Assembly (NCBI RefSeq): GCF_000025005.1 | Contig: NC_013525.1 | Span: 817,501 to 881,500, forward strand | Direction of reading: 5' to 3' | Length of the DNA stretch: 64,000 nucleotides | DNA from: Thermobaculum terrenum ATCC BAA-798 | GTDB lineage: Bacteria; Chloroflexota; Chloroflexia; Thermobaculales; Thermobaculaceae | In this document: in pieces, positions 16,369 through 25,114 of the stretch | How positions within the stretch are numbered: position 1 is the first letter of the stretch | Layout of the letters: every line of letters starts with the position of its first letter | Notes under the pieces: model-generated | Databases searched by the model: none | What the model was told of the DNA's origin: nothing | Seen by the model: the letters and a program-made list of their open reading frames with translations, nothing else | Translations under genes and position numbers: made by a program

Positions 16369-16665
16369 ATGAAAGATTACGAGTTGATGGTTATCATAGA
16401 TCCAACTACACCAGATGAGGAGATACCGAACGTATTAGACACCATCAAGCAGAACATCGCTGCTCATGGCGGTGAGGCAGGTGAGCCTGACGCAAGCCCC
16501 CCATGGGGTAGGAGAAGGTTAGCCTATCCCATTAGAAAGCATAACGAGGGCTTCTACGCGGTGCTGCGTTTCAGGCTAAGTCCATCGGAGTCACGGAATC
16601 TGGATCGGGATCTAAAACTCAACGACCGAATAATGAGGTTTCTCATAACTCGCACCGATAAATAA
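16369..16665 (+). CDS. rpsF: 30S ribosomal protein S6
   Basis: 98 residues, beginning MKDYELMVIIDPTTPDEEI with the ferredoxin-like fold typical of S6. GRRRLAYPIRKHNEGFYAVL and LNDRIMRFLITR are conserved. AAGGAG is placed seven bases before ATG 16369; a longer in-frame extension runs through the leader hairpin and is rejected. First gene of the classical rpsF-ssb-rpsR operon. Confidence 0.96.
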   Translation: MKDYELMVIIDPTTPDEEIPNVLDTIKQNIAAHGGEAGEPDASPPWGRRRLAYPIRKHNEGFYAVLRFRLSPSESRNLDRDLKLNDRIMRFLITRTDK

Positions 16666-16682
16666 ATCAAGGAAAATAGAAC

Positions 16683-17126
16683 ATGGCTAGAGATCTCAAC
16701 AAGGTAATGCTAATAGGGCGTCTGGGCACGGATCCAGACCTAAGATATACCCCAAATGGGACGCCAGTTGCCACCTTCAGGCTTGCATGCAACAGAAGAA
16801 GAGCTCCCTCAGCTGAAGGAGAGCAGAGAGAAGAGACAGACTGGTTTACGGTTGTAGTCTGGAACAAGCTGGCGGAATTGATAGGTAATAATCAGCTATC
16901 TGTTACGAAGGGGTCGCGCATATATGTTGAGGGCCGTCTGCAAACCCGCTCTTGGGACGATCAGCAGACTGGTCAAAGGCGTACTGTTGTTGAGGTCGTT
17001 GCCAACGACATAATTCTTCTTGATTCCCGTAATCGACAGACTGAAAGATCCGATGAGCCCGATTTGGATACGCAGGAGGGCTTAGGAGATAGCTCAGATA
17101 TAGAGATTGATGACATAAACTTCTAG
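16683..17126 (+). CDS. ssb: Single-stranded DNA-binding protein
   Basis: 147 residues. An N-terminal OB fold (about 1-110: MARDLNKVMLIGRLGTDPDL, TDWFTVVVWNKLAE, GSRIYVEGRLQTRSW) is followed by a short acidic tail ending DIEIDDINF. The tail is the interaction tip of bacterial SSB; the usual DDDIPF is replaced by a similar DDINF. It coats single-stranded DNA and recruits repair proteins. Confidence 0.95.
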   Translation: MARDLNKVMLIGRLGTDPDLRYTPNGTPVATFRLACNRRRAPSAEGEQREETDWFTVVVWNKLAELIGNNQLSVTKGSRIYVEGRLQTRSWDDQQTGQRRTVVEVVANDIILLDSRNRQTERSDEPDLDTQEGLGDSSDIEIDDINF

Positions 17127-17150
17127 ACTTAGATTAAGGAGTGATATAAG

Positions 17151-17501
17151 GTGAGCGAAGAGCTTGAAACTCAGGTTCCTGAGACATCTGAAACCGAATC
17201 CACTACAACTGCTACAGCAACAGCTGAGTCTTCCCAGCCTGCTGCTTCTGAGGCTAGAGTAAGGCCAAGGGGTAGGTATGTACCTAGGCGGAAGGTGTGC
17301 GCGTTCTGCGCAGATCATATAGATAAGGTCGACTATAAAGATATAGCCCGGATAGGTAGATACCTGTCTGATAGAGCTAAGATAGAGGGACGCAGAAAGA
17401 CTGGTACCTGTGCTAAGCACCAGAGAAGCCTTGCCGTAGCCCTTAAAAGAGCTCGCTACATGGCGCTAATGCCTTACACAGCACAGCATATACGTCCATA
17501 A
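17151..17501 (+). CDS. rpsR: 30S ribosomal protein S18 with N-terminal acidic extension
   Basis: 116 residues from GTG 17151. The last ~75 residues are S18 proper (KVCAFCADH, then [34 protein letters not shown]). CxxC and CxxH pairs mark the zinc-binding (C+) form. The first ~36 residues are an extra Glu/Thr/Ser/Ala-rich tail that is not part of S18. It follows ssb by 24 bases. Confidence 0.93.
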   Translation: MSEELETQVPETSETESTTTATATAESSQPAASEARVRPRGRYVPRRKVCAFCADHIDKVDYKDIARIGRYLSDRAKIEGRRKTGTCAKHQRSLAVALKRARYMALMPYTAQHIRP

Positions 17502-17518
17502 ATGGGATAGACTGCTAA

Positions 17519-17560
17519 CTAACAGAGACCTGCATTTGCCAGGTCTCTGTTAGTTTTATT
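17519..17560 (+). terminator. Terminator of the rpsF-ssb-rpsR operon
   Basis: A perfect 14-bp stem has arms at 17519-17532 and 17540-17553 with a 7-base loop, followed by TTTTATTT. It lies 17 bases after the rpsR stop. Confidence 0.9.
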
Positions 17561-17583
17561 TGACAGTTGCTTTGGGGGATTGG

Positions 17584-18780
17584 ATGGCGAAGCAAGTGCT
17601 CAGATCGTTCTTTGATCGTTTCTCATACAGGCGCTATTCCACTGTTAGTAGGGTTGATCGTGAATATCTTCTGCAGCGTCTAATAATTTCAGTTGTGGCG
17701 ATAGCGTTACTAATTGTCGTACTTATTATCGCAGTTCCTCTGATCAAGCAGTATCTTTGGGAGCCATCTCGGACATTGGCTGTTGTGGGCAATGAACGTA
17801 TTAGAAAGGCTGATTACGATCAGTACGTGAAGATGCAAGTATTAGGTATAACCGATGCACCTGAAAGTTTAGCCTCTCTCTACCAAGTTTATAAGACCGA
17901 TCCCGAATCTTTCCCTCAAAGAGTCAAAGATGCTATCAATTCCTCCATGTTCTCAACGAGTGATGTTGATGCCTACACTCTTGATCAAATGATAAATAAT
18001 TTAGTTCTGAACCAGACTGCTAGTAAGCTAGGTATAAATATTTCTGATCAGGAAGTACAGGCTAAGATAAGAGAAATTATGTCGGTAGTAGGTGCATCCG
18101 CAACGCCTACCTCACTACCTACCACTACAACGCCTTCAGCAACCTCAACACCTCAAGCTAAAAGCACTCCTAGGATCACACCCACGGCTGCTACCTTGCC
18201 GTCGGATTACCAGAATTTTGTGTCTTCGCTCCAGAAGTCCGCAGGTATTTCAATGGACATGTACGCATCCATGTTAGTACGCCCTGCACTTATACGTCAG
18301 AGATATCTTGAGACCAAAGTTCCTAAAAGTGCTGAACAGGTACATGTACGTCATATATTAGTCAGCACTAAGCAGCAAGCTGAAGAAGTTATTAAGGAGC
18401 TTAGACAAGGTAAGAAGTTTGAGGTTATCGCTAAGGAGAAGTCGATAGATGACCAGACCAAGTTGAAGGGCGGTGACCTGGGATGGGCTCCCAGGGGTAT
18501 CTACGAGAAGTCTTTTGAGGATGCCGCTTTTGCCCTCACTAAAGTTGGTCAGATAAGCCCACCTGTTCAAACTAGCTATGGTTGGCATGTAATTCAACTG
18601 CTAGGGAGGGAAAAGGATCGTCCGCTAACCGAGACACAGAGACAGCAGTTGGGGCAGTACATGTTGCAGCAATTTATACAGGAACAGAGGCAGCAGATGC
18701 AGAAGTCCGGAGATCTAAAGGTGAATATACCACCTACCCCTACTCCCATATCGTCACCAACGCCTACTGTTACCGGGTAA
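17584..18780 (+). CDS. Membrane-anchored parvulin-type peptidyl-prolyl isomerase
   Basis: 398 residues. Order: short cytoplasmic N-terminus, one membrane segment (about residues 28-52), a SurA-like N-terminal helical domain, a Thr/Pro/Ser-rich linker (about 175-205), and a PpiC parvulin domain (VRHILVSTKQQAEEV, GGDLGWAPRG, GWHVIQLLG). A second Thr/Pro-rich tail closes the protein. This resembles PrsA/SurA-type folding factors outside the membrane. ATG 17584 follows TTTGGGGGAT; a TTG at 17560 in frame would add eight residues from within the terminator. Confidence 0.88.
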   Translation: MAKQVLRSFFDRFSYRRYSTVSRVDREYLLQRLIISVVAIALLIVVLIIAVPLIKQYLWEPSRTLAVVGNERIRKADYDQYVKMQVLGITDAPESLASLYQVYKTDPESFPQRVKDAINSSMFSTSDVDAYTLDQMINNLVLNQTASKLGINISDQEVQAKIREIMSVVGASATPTSLPTTTTPSATSTPQAKSTPRITPTAATLPSDYQNFVSSLQKSAGISMDMYASMLVRPALIRQRYLETKVPKSAEQVHVRHILVSTKQQAEEVIKELRQGKKFEVIAKEKSIDDQTKLKGGDLGWAPRGIYEKSFEDAAFALTKVGQISPPVQTSYGWHVIQLLGREKDRPLTETQRQQLGQYMLQQFIQEQRQQMQKSGDLKVNIPPTPTPISSPTPTVTG

Positions 18781-18861
18781 TCAAGGTTAGTACTTGTACC
18801 AAGATTGGGATTGGGCTTATTCTTACTATGGGTGGAACTCTTTGAAAGGAGAAGTTTTCAG

Positions 18862-19830
18862 ATGAATCCTGGGAAATACGCTTATCTTAGTGGCAATTTT
18901 GTGCCCATAGAAGAAGCCAAGATCTCTATAATGACCCATGCTTTCAACTATGGCACAGGTTGCTTTGAAGGCATCAGGGCTTACTGGAACCCGGATCAGT
19001 CGGAGATGTATGTGTTCAGGCTTGCCGATCATTATAAGCGTCTCGAAAGGTCTGGCAAGTTGCTAATGATGGATCTTCCAGCCAGCATAGATGAGCTGTG
19101 TAATATAACTGTAGAGCTCCTTCGCCGTAACGAACACAAGGAAGACACTTACATCAGGCCTTTGCTCTATAAGTCTTCCACTGTGATTGGCGTCAGACTA
19201 CACGACCTGGAGCACGACTTCGCTCTCTTCACATCACCTATGGGGCAATACGTTGAGGTCGAGGAAGCAGCGAAGGTGTGTGTCTCTTCTTGGCAGAGGG
19301 TGACGGACAATTCAGCCCCAGCAAGGGCGAAGATAACAGGTACTTATATCAACGCTGCGCTTTCCAAGACAGAGGCATCACTAGATGGCTATGATGAAGC
19401 AATTGTGCTTACTGATAGCGGTCATGTATCGGAAGGCAGCGCGGAGAACATATTCCTGGTAATGGATGGCGTGCTCGTTACACCTCCAGTGTCAGATAAC
19501 ATCCTTTCTGGTATAACTCGTTCTACTCTAATTACCATCGCTAAGGATATACTGGGTATCCCCACTATTGAGCGGAGCATAGATAGAACGGAGCTGTACG
19601 TAGCTGATGAAATATTTCTATGTGGAACTGGAGCTCAAGTAGTGCCTGTGGGGGAGGTTGATAGAAGAAGGATTGGTAATGGAGGCGCAGGCCCTGTGAC
19701 GAGTGAACTTAAGTCTTTATACGAAAATATAGCCAGAGGGATAGATGAGCGTTACCCAGAATGGCGCACTCCAGTTTATAATCGAGCTACTGCTGATGTA
19801 GCCGATTCTCTTATGACGTCTACGTCCTGA
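18862..19830 (+). CDS. ilvE: Branched-chain amino acid aminotransferase (class IV)
   Basis: 322 residues, fold-type IV PLP enzyme. Conserved blocks: HAFNYGTGCFEGIRAYW near the start, RPLLYKSS, ARAKITGTYINAALSKTEA with the PLP Lys, EGSAENIFLV, and FLCGTGAQVVPV. It transaminates Leu, Ile and Val. AAAGGAG before ATG 18862 supports this start over an in-frame upstream one. D-amino acid transaminase is a less likely reading, because the sequence matches IlvE more closely. Confidence 0.9.
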   Translation: MNPGKYAYLSGNFVPIEEAKISIMTHAFNYGTGCFEGIRAYWNPDQSEMYVFRLADHYKRLERSGKLLMMDLPASIDELCNITVELLRRNEHKEDTYIRPLLYKSSTVIGVRLHDLEHDFALFTSPMGQYVEVEEAAKVCVSSWQRVTDNSAPARAKITGTYINAALSKTEASLDGYDEAIVLTDSGHVSEGSAENIFLVMDGVLVTPPVSDNILSGITRSTLITIAKDILGIPTIERSIDRTELYVADEIFLCGTGAQVVPVGEVDRRRIGNGGAGPVTSELKSLYENIARGIDERYPEWRTPVYNRATADVADSLMTSTS

Positions 19831-19839
19831 TAAGTAAGA

Positions 19840-20151
19840 ATGAGTAACGTTAATTCTGAGGACCCTGTCAAGGGAGAGGTAAATACGACTGAATCTGGTG
19901 GGTCTAAGCGGGTTGAGGAAACTACTCAACCCGCACCATCACACCCCCGAAGTTTTTGGAATCTTGCGGGTTTATTATTGGCTACGATTGTCCTGCTATT
20001 TCCAGTTGTCTGGATAGTGGTTGTAGTTGGCAGGGCAATAGGTAGATTCCCAGGCTCTCAAATCGATTGGCTATATGCAGCCCTGCTTGTTGCGATACTG
20101 GCAGTGGTCGTATGGCTACTGTCTAGAATTTTTTCATCACGTAGAGGCTAG
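19840..20151 (+). CDS. Small two-helix membrane protein, unknown
   Basis: 103 residues. A polar N-terminal stretch (1-35) rich in Glu, Ser and Thr is followed by two membrane helices (about 41-65 and 76-97) and a short basic end. No family recognised. It follows ilvE by nine bases without a clear ribosome binding site and converges on the next gene with only two bases between stops. Confidence 0.6.
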   Translation: MSNVNSEDPVKGEVNTTESGGSKRVEETTQPAPSHPRSFWNLAGLLLATIVLLFPVVWIVVVVGRAIGRFPGSQIDWLYAALLVAILAVVVWLLSRIFSSRRG

Positions 20152-20153
20152 AT

Positions 20154-20618
20154 CTACTTCCTGGCTCTGCCCCTTCTGCTTACCTGCCGCACCGGTTTAT
20201 TTCTCTCAGGTCCTCTCAGAGACGTTGATGTAGGCACATACCTCTTACGTCTTCGCTCTGCTTCTACCTGCATTCTGTACATTTCCTGGTATTTAGTGAA
20301 GTAGAAGTATAGGCTGTAAGCTATTGTGGCGTATATAAGCAATAGCATAAAGTAAAGCCAGGCTCTTCTGTTGAAGATTACGCCTTGGTAGAAGCATCCC
20401 GCTACCAACAGCGAGGCTATACCTAGCCAGAAAAATGTCCCGCCCATTAGCCTCAGGTACTTGGATGCTAGGGGGTTGCTCTCAACATATCTCTTGCTCC
20501 AGTACCATATGCCGGCCCCCAGTAGGGTACTGACGATATATACTACTAGTACACCAAACAGCGCAGGCTCTGTAGTCAACTCTTGACCAGATAGTATTCC
20601 AAAGAGGTAATCTACCAT
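20154..20618 (-). CDS. Membrane protein of unknown function after sdhB
   Basis: 154 residues with about three membrane helices (residues ~18-40, 58-77, 85-107) and a strongly basic tail (RRRKRYVP...SRRGRARK). I do not recognise it. It is the last gene behind sdhCDAB with a 21-base gap, so it is probably co-transcribed. A link to the respiratory complex is only positional. Confidence 0.65.
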   Translation of the reverse strand: MVDYLFGILSGQELTTEPALFGVLVVYIVSTLLGAGIWYWSKRYVESNPLASKYLRLMGGTFFWLGIASLLVAGCFYQGVIFNRRAWLYFMLLLIYATIAYSLYFYFTKYQEMYRMQVEAERRRKRYVPTSTSLRGPERNKPVRQVSRRGRARK

Positions 20619-20639
20619 TCAGAGCTCCTGTAAATAGTC

Positions 20640-21338
20640 TCATGACCTATCATATAGGAGTTTTCTCTTAATTTCCTCTATAGCATTAGTGACCTGTATA
20701 CCCCTGGGGCAGGCGTCTGTGCAGTTGAAGACTGTTCTACAGCGCCATACGCCATCTACATCGTTAAGCATGGCCATCCTCTGCTCAAACCCCTTGTCTC
20801 TGCTGTCGAATATGAATCTATGCGCATTAACCAGTGCTGCTGGACCTAGAAAGTCGGGATTAGACCAGAATGGCGGACAAGCGGTAGTACATGCGGCGCA
20901 GAGTATGCACTTAGTTGTATCGTCGTAGAGCTCCCTCTCCTCAGGAGACTGTAGTCGTTCCCTCTCAGGAGGTTCTTCGTCATTTATTAGATAGGGCATT
21001 ATTGCCTTGTATTTTTCAAAGAATGGTTCAAGATCTACCACTAAATCGCGAATCACCCTGAACCCAAGCAATGGCTCTATCGTCATCCTTTGACCTATAT
21101 CCCTGACCAACACCTTACATGCTAGCCTGTTTACACCATTTATTCTCATTGCATCAGAGCCACATACACCATGAGCGCAAGATCTGCGGAAAGTCAGGGT
21201 ACCATCCTGATACCACTTGATATGGTTTAGTACATCAAGCACCCTGTCTGTAGGCTCCGCTTCTACCTCATATGTAGCATAGTAAGGCTTCTGGTCTGTC
21301 TGCGGGTTATAGCGCCTGATCTTGCAAGTTACTAGCAT
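20640..21338 (-). CDS. sdhB: Succinate dehydrogenase iron-sulfur subunit
   Basis: 232 residues. The N-terminal [2Fe-2S] domain shows CAHGVCGSDAM plus a following Cys (NRLAC). The C-terminal half carries CILCAACTTACP and CRTVFNCTDACP, ligating [4Fe-4S] and [3Fe-4S] clusters. It passes electrons from the FAD subunit to quinone. Operon order sdhC-D-A-B. Confidence 0.96.
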   Translation of the reverse strand: MLVTCKIRRYNPQTDQKPYYATYEVEAEPTDRVLDVLNHIKWYQDGTLTFRRSCAHGVCGSDAMRINGVNRLACKVLVRDIGQRMTIEPLLGFRVIRDLVVDLEPFFEKYKAIMPYLINDEEPPERERLQSPEERELYDDTTKCILCAACTTACPPFWSNPDFLGPAALVNAHRFIFDSRDKGFEQRMAMLNDVDGVWRCRTVFNCTDACPRGIQVTNAIEEIKRKLLYDRS

Positions 21339-21366
21339 AGTCTTATCCTCTATGATGTCTATTCCT

Positions 21367-23097
21367 CTAGTACTTTCTCTCCTGAGGCTGGAACTTAGTT
21401 ATGGTTACTGGCTTATACTTTATCTCCTTATTACCGTCTTTGTTCCAGATTAAAGTATGCTTCAAGAAGCGTGCATCATCCCTCTTTGGGAAGTCCTCCC
21501 TGTAATGGGCGCCACGGCTCTCTTCGCGAGCCAGTGCACATTCTATAACTGCCTCAGAAATGTCCAGCAGTGATCCCAACTCCAAGGTTTCAGTCAGTTC
21601 TGAATTGAACCAGGTTTGTCTGTCCTGAAGCGCAACATGTTGATAACGCTCCTTAAGCTCCTGGATGCATTCCCTTGCTTGCAACAGACCTTTGGCGTTG
21701 CGTACCACAGAAACCTTATCCATCATCTCTTCCCTGAGCTGGTCCCGGATACGGGCTGGAGATTCACCATGCTTCCTTGAGAGGAGTTCTGAGATCTGCT
21801 CTCTAGCTGGTGCGTCTGGCTTAGGGGGTAAGGTTAACAAATCGTTCTCACATACGAACTTTGCCATATGCTTTCCAGATCTACGCCCAAATACTATCAA
21901 ATCTACTAGTGAATTCGTGCCTAGCCTATTTGCACCATGGACGGATACACATGCACACTCACCAGCAGCGTATAGCCCATGAACCGGGGTGTTATACTCA
22001 TCCTTGAGCACTCTCCCATCGACATCGGTAGGAATACCCCCCATGGCATAGTGTGCTGTAGGTTGTATGGGGATAGGCTGATGAACGGGATCGATTCCGA
22101 GATAAACTTTTACGAATTCAGCCAGATCTGGTAACCTCTTCTCTATTACCTCGGCACCCACATGAGTTAGGTCTAGATGGACATAGTCTTTGCCGTCTAT
22201 TCCTCGTCCTTCTTTTATCTCTTGATAGATGCATCTGGAGACCATATCTCTAGGTGCTAGATCTAGGAGCGTAGGGGCATAACGCTCCATAAACCTCTCC
22301 CCTAGATTGTTACGAAGTATTCCACCTTCTCCTCTAGCACCCTCGGTAAGCAGGATTCCTAGTTTATATACCCCTGTGGGATGGAACTGGTACATCTCCA
22401 TATCTTCAAGGGGCAACCCGTGCCTGTAGACTATTGCGACTCCGTCTCCAGTACAGGCCAGAGCATTGCTGGTAATCTTCCACGCTCGTCCATATCCTCC
22501 TACCGCGAGCAGCACGGCTTTCGAGTGGAAGACATGGATCTCACCGTCCTGTATGTTAAGTGCAACTACTCCGCAACATGCATCGTCCTGAAAGATTAAA
22601 TCTAATAGTTGGAACTCAGAAAAGAAGTGAACATCGTGCTTAATACATTGCTGATATAAGGTCTGAAGGATCATATGTCCCGTGCGGTCTGCCGCAAAGC
22701 AAGACCTGCGTACTGGCCCTTCCCCAAAGTTTCTGGTATGACCACCGAACCTGCGTTGGTCTATCTTGCCGTCTGGTGTGCGACTGAAGGGCAGTCCGTA
22801 ATGTTCAAGCTCGTAAACACCTTCTATAGCCTCTCTAGCTAGGATCTCGGCAGCATCTTGATCCACCAGGTAGTCCCCACCCTTGATGGTGTCAAACATA
22901 TGCCATTCCCAGTGATCCTCTTCTAGGTTCCCTAGAGCTGCACCTATACCACCTTGTGCAGCTCCAGTATGAGACCGAGTGGGGTAAAGTTTACTGATGA
23001 CCGCTGTTCGTATATTGGGGTTTTGAGCTAGCTGCAATGCTGCCATCAAGCCGGCGCCACCGGCACCAACTATCACTGCATCGTACCTATGATACAC
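21367..23097 (-). CDS. sdhA: Succinate dehydrogenase flavoprotein subunit
   Basis: 576 residues. FAD-binding GAGGAGLMAALQLA is at the N-terminus, and RSHTGAAQGG holds the His that covalently binds FAD. FGGHTRNFGEGPVRRSCF and LAPRDMVSRCIYQE hold substrate-binding residues. HYAMGGIPTDVDGRV and RLGTNSLVDLIVFG are typical. It oxidises succinate to fumarate, linking the TCA cycle to the respiratory chain. Confidence 0.97.
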   Translation of the reverse strand: MYHRYDAVIVGAGGAGLMAALQLAQNPNIRTAVISKLYPTRSHTGAAQGGIGAALGNLEEDHWEWHMFDTIKGGDYLVDQDAAEILAREAIEGVYELEHYGLPFSRTPDGKIDQRRFGGHTRNFGEGPVRRSCFAADRTGHMILQTLYQQCIKHDVHFFSEFQLLDLIFQDDACCGVVALNIQDGEIHVFHSKAVLLAVGGYGRAWKITSNALACTGDGVAIVYRHGLPLEDMEMYQFHPTGVYKLGILLTEGARGEGGILRNNLGERFMERYAPTLLDLAPRDMVSRCIYQEIKEGRGIDGKDYVHLDLTHVGAEVIEKRLPDLAEFVKVYLGIDPVHQPIPIQPTAHYAMGGIPTDVDGRVLKDEYNTPVHGLYAAGECACVSVHGANRLGTNSLVDLIVFGRRSGKHMAKFVCENDLLTLPPKPDAPAREQISELLSRKHGESPARIRDQLREEMMDKVSVVRNAKGLLQARECIQELKERYQHVALQDRQTWFNSELTETLELGSLLDISEAVIECALAREESRGAHYREDFPKRDDARFLKHTLIWNKDGNKEIKYKPVTITKFQPQERKY

Positions 23098-23108
23098 CTC
23101 AAGTCTCC

Positions 23109-23489
23109 TTAGCTAGTCTGAGGTTGGAAGGTTAGTATTACCAACGCTCCGAGAACCGTGAATATGAGAGATATGGAGTAAAGGGCTGATAGCGCAAACA
23201 ACCGCCAGCTGCGGGATCTGATGTAGTCGTGGATTATTACTCTTATACCGTTGACTCCATGACTCATAGCCAATAGCAACAATACTAGATCGTAAGTCCT
23301 CCAGAATGGAGTTGCATATCTAGCTGCCACGAAAGCATAGTTTATCTGCTCAACAGGAGTGGCTATATGCATGATGTACACATGCCCTAGTGCCAGAAAC
23401 AGAAGAAGCACGCCTGAAATCCTGAAGTAATACCAAGACCAAAGCTCGAAGGTGCCTGTCGGCCTCTCTGCCCTTCGTCTATCGTACAT
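23109..23489 (-). CDS. sdhD: Succinate dehydrogenase membrane anchor subunit
   Basis: 126 residues with three membrane helices. ATG 23489 (MYDRRRAERPTG) follows GAGAGGGG at a proper distance; an in-frame ATG at 23528 would overlap sdhC. FRISG and LALGHVYIMHIATP are consistent with the heme/quinone site of the small anchor. Assignment as SdhD rests on size, topology and operon place. Confidence 0.85.
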   Translation of the reverse strand: MYDRRRAERPTGTFELWSWYYFRISGVLLLFLALGHVYIMHIATPVEQINYAFVAARYATPFWRTYDLVLLLLAMSHGVNGIRVIIHDYIRSRSWRLFALSALYSISLIFTVLGALVILTFQPQTS

Positions 23490-23502
23490 ACATAGCCCCT
23501 CT

Positions 23503-23862
23503 CTAAGCCTTGAAGAATATTGGCCCAAGTAGCAAGATCCCCGTGGGGATCAGGCATACGATAGTCAGACCTAAGGCCGCATAAAACATCTGCTTCTGAT
23601 ACTTATAGCCGGATGGCCAGAAATCTATAATTATGATTCTTACCCCGTTGAATGCATGATAAAGTACACCCGCTATAAGTACGAACTGGAGAAATCTCAT
23701 GATTGCCCACTCGTGATATATACGAGTTATGGCATCGTAGTATTTTGGTCCCCACCCAATCAGCGCCGTGTCCACTATATGTATGAACAGGAACAGTAGA
23801 ACCCCAACACCGCTGATTCTATGAAAGATCCATGCCCACATACCCTCTCGACCACGGTACAT
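23503..23862 (-). CDS. sdhC: Succinate dehydrogenase cytochrome b subunit
   Basis: 119 residues, three membrane helices. HRISGVGVLLFLFIHIVDT contains the SdhC signature (HRxSG) and a helix-2 His that can ligate heme b; VLYHAFNGVRIIIIDF holds another. First gene of sdhCDAB, with AGGAGG before the ATG. Confidence 0.9.
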   Translation of the reverse strand: MYRGREGMWAWIFHRISGVGVLLFLFIHIVDTALIGWGPKYYDAITRIYHEWAIMRFLQFVLIAGVLYHAFNGVRIIIIDFWPSGYKYQKQMFYAALGLTIVCLIPTGILLLGPIFFKA

Positions 23863-23906
23863 CTGTCAACTGCCTCCTGCTGGTAGAAGATGATCCAACC
23901 ATGGGC

Positions 23907-23935
23907 ATTATAGATGCGACTTGGGAGTTAGACAA
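23907..23935 (-). promoter_or_regulatory. Promoter of sdhCDAB
   Basis: On the minus strand TTGTCT (23935-23930) and a perfect TATAAT (23912-23907) are separated by exactly 17 bases. The start would lie near 23900, about 38 bases before sdhC. It separates sdh expression from the upstream icd gene. Confidence 0.62.
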
Positions 23936-23941
23936 CTGTTC

Positions 23942-25027
23942 CTACATTTTCTGTAGCTTCTCCACTATAGCCCTAGCTACTTCGCTGGTGCCTGAAGCCC
24001 TATCACGCTGATCCATGGGAAGTAAATCATAGGTTACGGTCTTACCCTCTGCGATCACCTCAGCTATGGCTCGCTCAAGCTTATCTGCAGCGTCACGTTC
24101 ACCTAGATGCCTAAGCATCATGACACCAGATAGCATCATTGCCATGGGGTTGGCTTTGTTCTGCCCTGCATATTTGGGCGCACTACCATGTATTGGCTCA
24201 AATAGAGCACCGTCCTCTCCTATGTTGGCTCCCGGTGCTACTCCGAGTCCACCTACCAGTCCAGCGCATAGATCTGAAATTATATCTCCATATAGATTGG
24301 GGCATAGGAGCACATCGTAGAGTTCAGGCTTCTGGACCAACTGCATGCACATGTTGTCGACTATGACATCGTTACATTCAATCTCAGGATACTCTTTGGC
24401 TACCTCGCGGGCGATCTCAAGGAAGAGTCCATCGGTGTATTTCATTATGTTGGCTTTATGCACTATAGAGACTTTCTTTCTGCCATTTTGTCGTGCGTAT
24501 TCGAAGGCAAAACGCGCTATTCTTCTCGTCCCCTCTACCGAGATAAACTTTATTCCTATCCCGCTCTCGTCTGGAATCTTGGCAGAGGATAGCTTAGAAA
24601 GGAATTCTGTCGCTTCCTTGGCCTCCTGAGTTCCTCTCTCAAACTCGATACCGCTGTACAGATCTTCCGTGTTCTCTCTAACTACCACTAAGTCAATGTT
24701 CTCATACCTGGATTGGACTCCCTTGTAGGTTTTGCAAGGGCGAAGGTTAGCATATAGATTTAGAGCCTTCCTTAAGGCAACGTTTACGCTGCGGAAGCCC
24801 GTACCGACTGGAGTCGTTATAGGTCCCTTTAGTGCTACTTTATTCTTCTTTATGCTGTCTATAACCCTCTGGGGTAGTGGAGTACCCTCGGCTGCTATAA
24901 CATTCTCTCCTGCCTGCTGAATATCCCACTCGAACGGAACTCCAGTGGCTTCCAAAACCATCTTGGTGGCCTCAGTAAGCTCTGGCCCAATGCCATCTCC
25001 TGGTATTAGGGTGATTCTATAGGTCAC
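23942..25027 (-). CDS. icd: Isocitrate dehydrogenase (isocitrate/isopropylmalate dehydrogenase family)
   Basis: 361 residues, from GTG 25027 after [48 protein letters not shown] and [16 protein letters not shown] identify the family. The SVNVALRK segment with its Ser and two Arg favours isocitrate over isopropylmalate. The cofactor loop reads PKYAG, where NADP enzymes such as E. coli Icd carry Lys-Tyr and NAD enzymes usually carry Asp-Ile. The overall sequence is otherwise close to the shorter NAD-type enzymes, so cofactor preference is uncertain. Lies next to sdh, forming a small TCA cluster. Confidence 0.85.
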   Translation of the reverse strand: MTYRITLIPGDGIGPELTEATKMVLEATGVPFEWDIQQAGENVIAAEGTPLPQRVIDSIKKNKVALKGPITTPVGTGFRSVNVALRKALNLYANLRPCKTYKGVQSRYENIDLVVVRENTEDLYSGIEFERGTQEAKEATEFLSKLSSAKIPDESGIGIKFISVEGTRRIARFAFEYARQNGRKKVSIVHKANIMKYTDGLFLEIAREVAKEYPEIECNDVIVDNMCMQLVQKPELYDVLLCPNLYGDIISDLCAGLVGGLGVAPGANIGEDGALFEPIHGSAPKYAGQNKANPMAMMLSGVMMLRHLGERDAADKLERAIAEVIAEGKTVTYDLLPMDQRDRASGTSEVARAIVEKLQKM

Positions 25028-25070
25028 TGACTACCTCCACGACTTAGTAATTTAGAATCGTTTGTACTTC

Positions 25071-25107
25071 TACAAAAAATTATGGAGCCTCTGAAATAGG
25101 CTCCATA
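25071..25107 (-). terminator. Terminator after the receiver/GGDEF-like gene
   Basis: A 9-bp stem (25099-25107 with 25081-25089) around a 9-base loop is followed on the minus strand by AATTTTTTGT. It ends the regulator operon and insulates icd. Confidence 0.88.
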
Positions 25108-25114
25108 GCGCATT

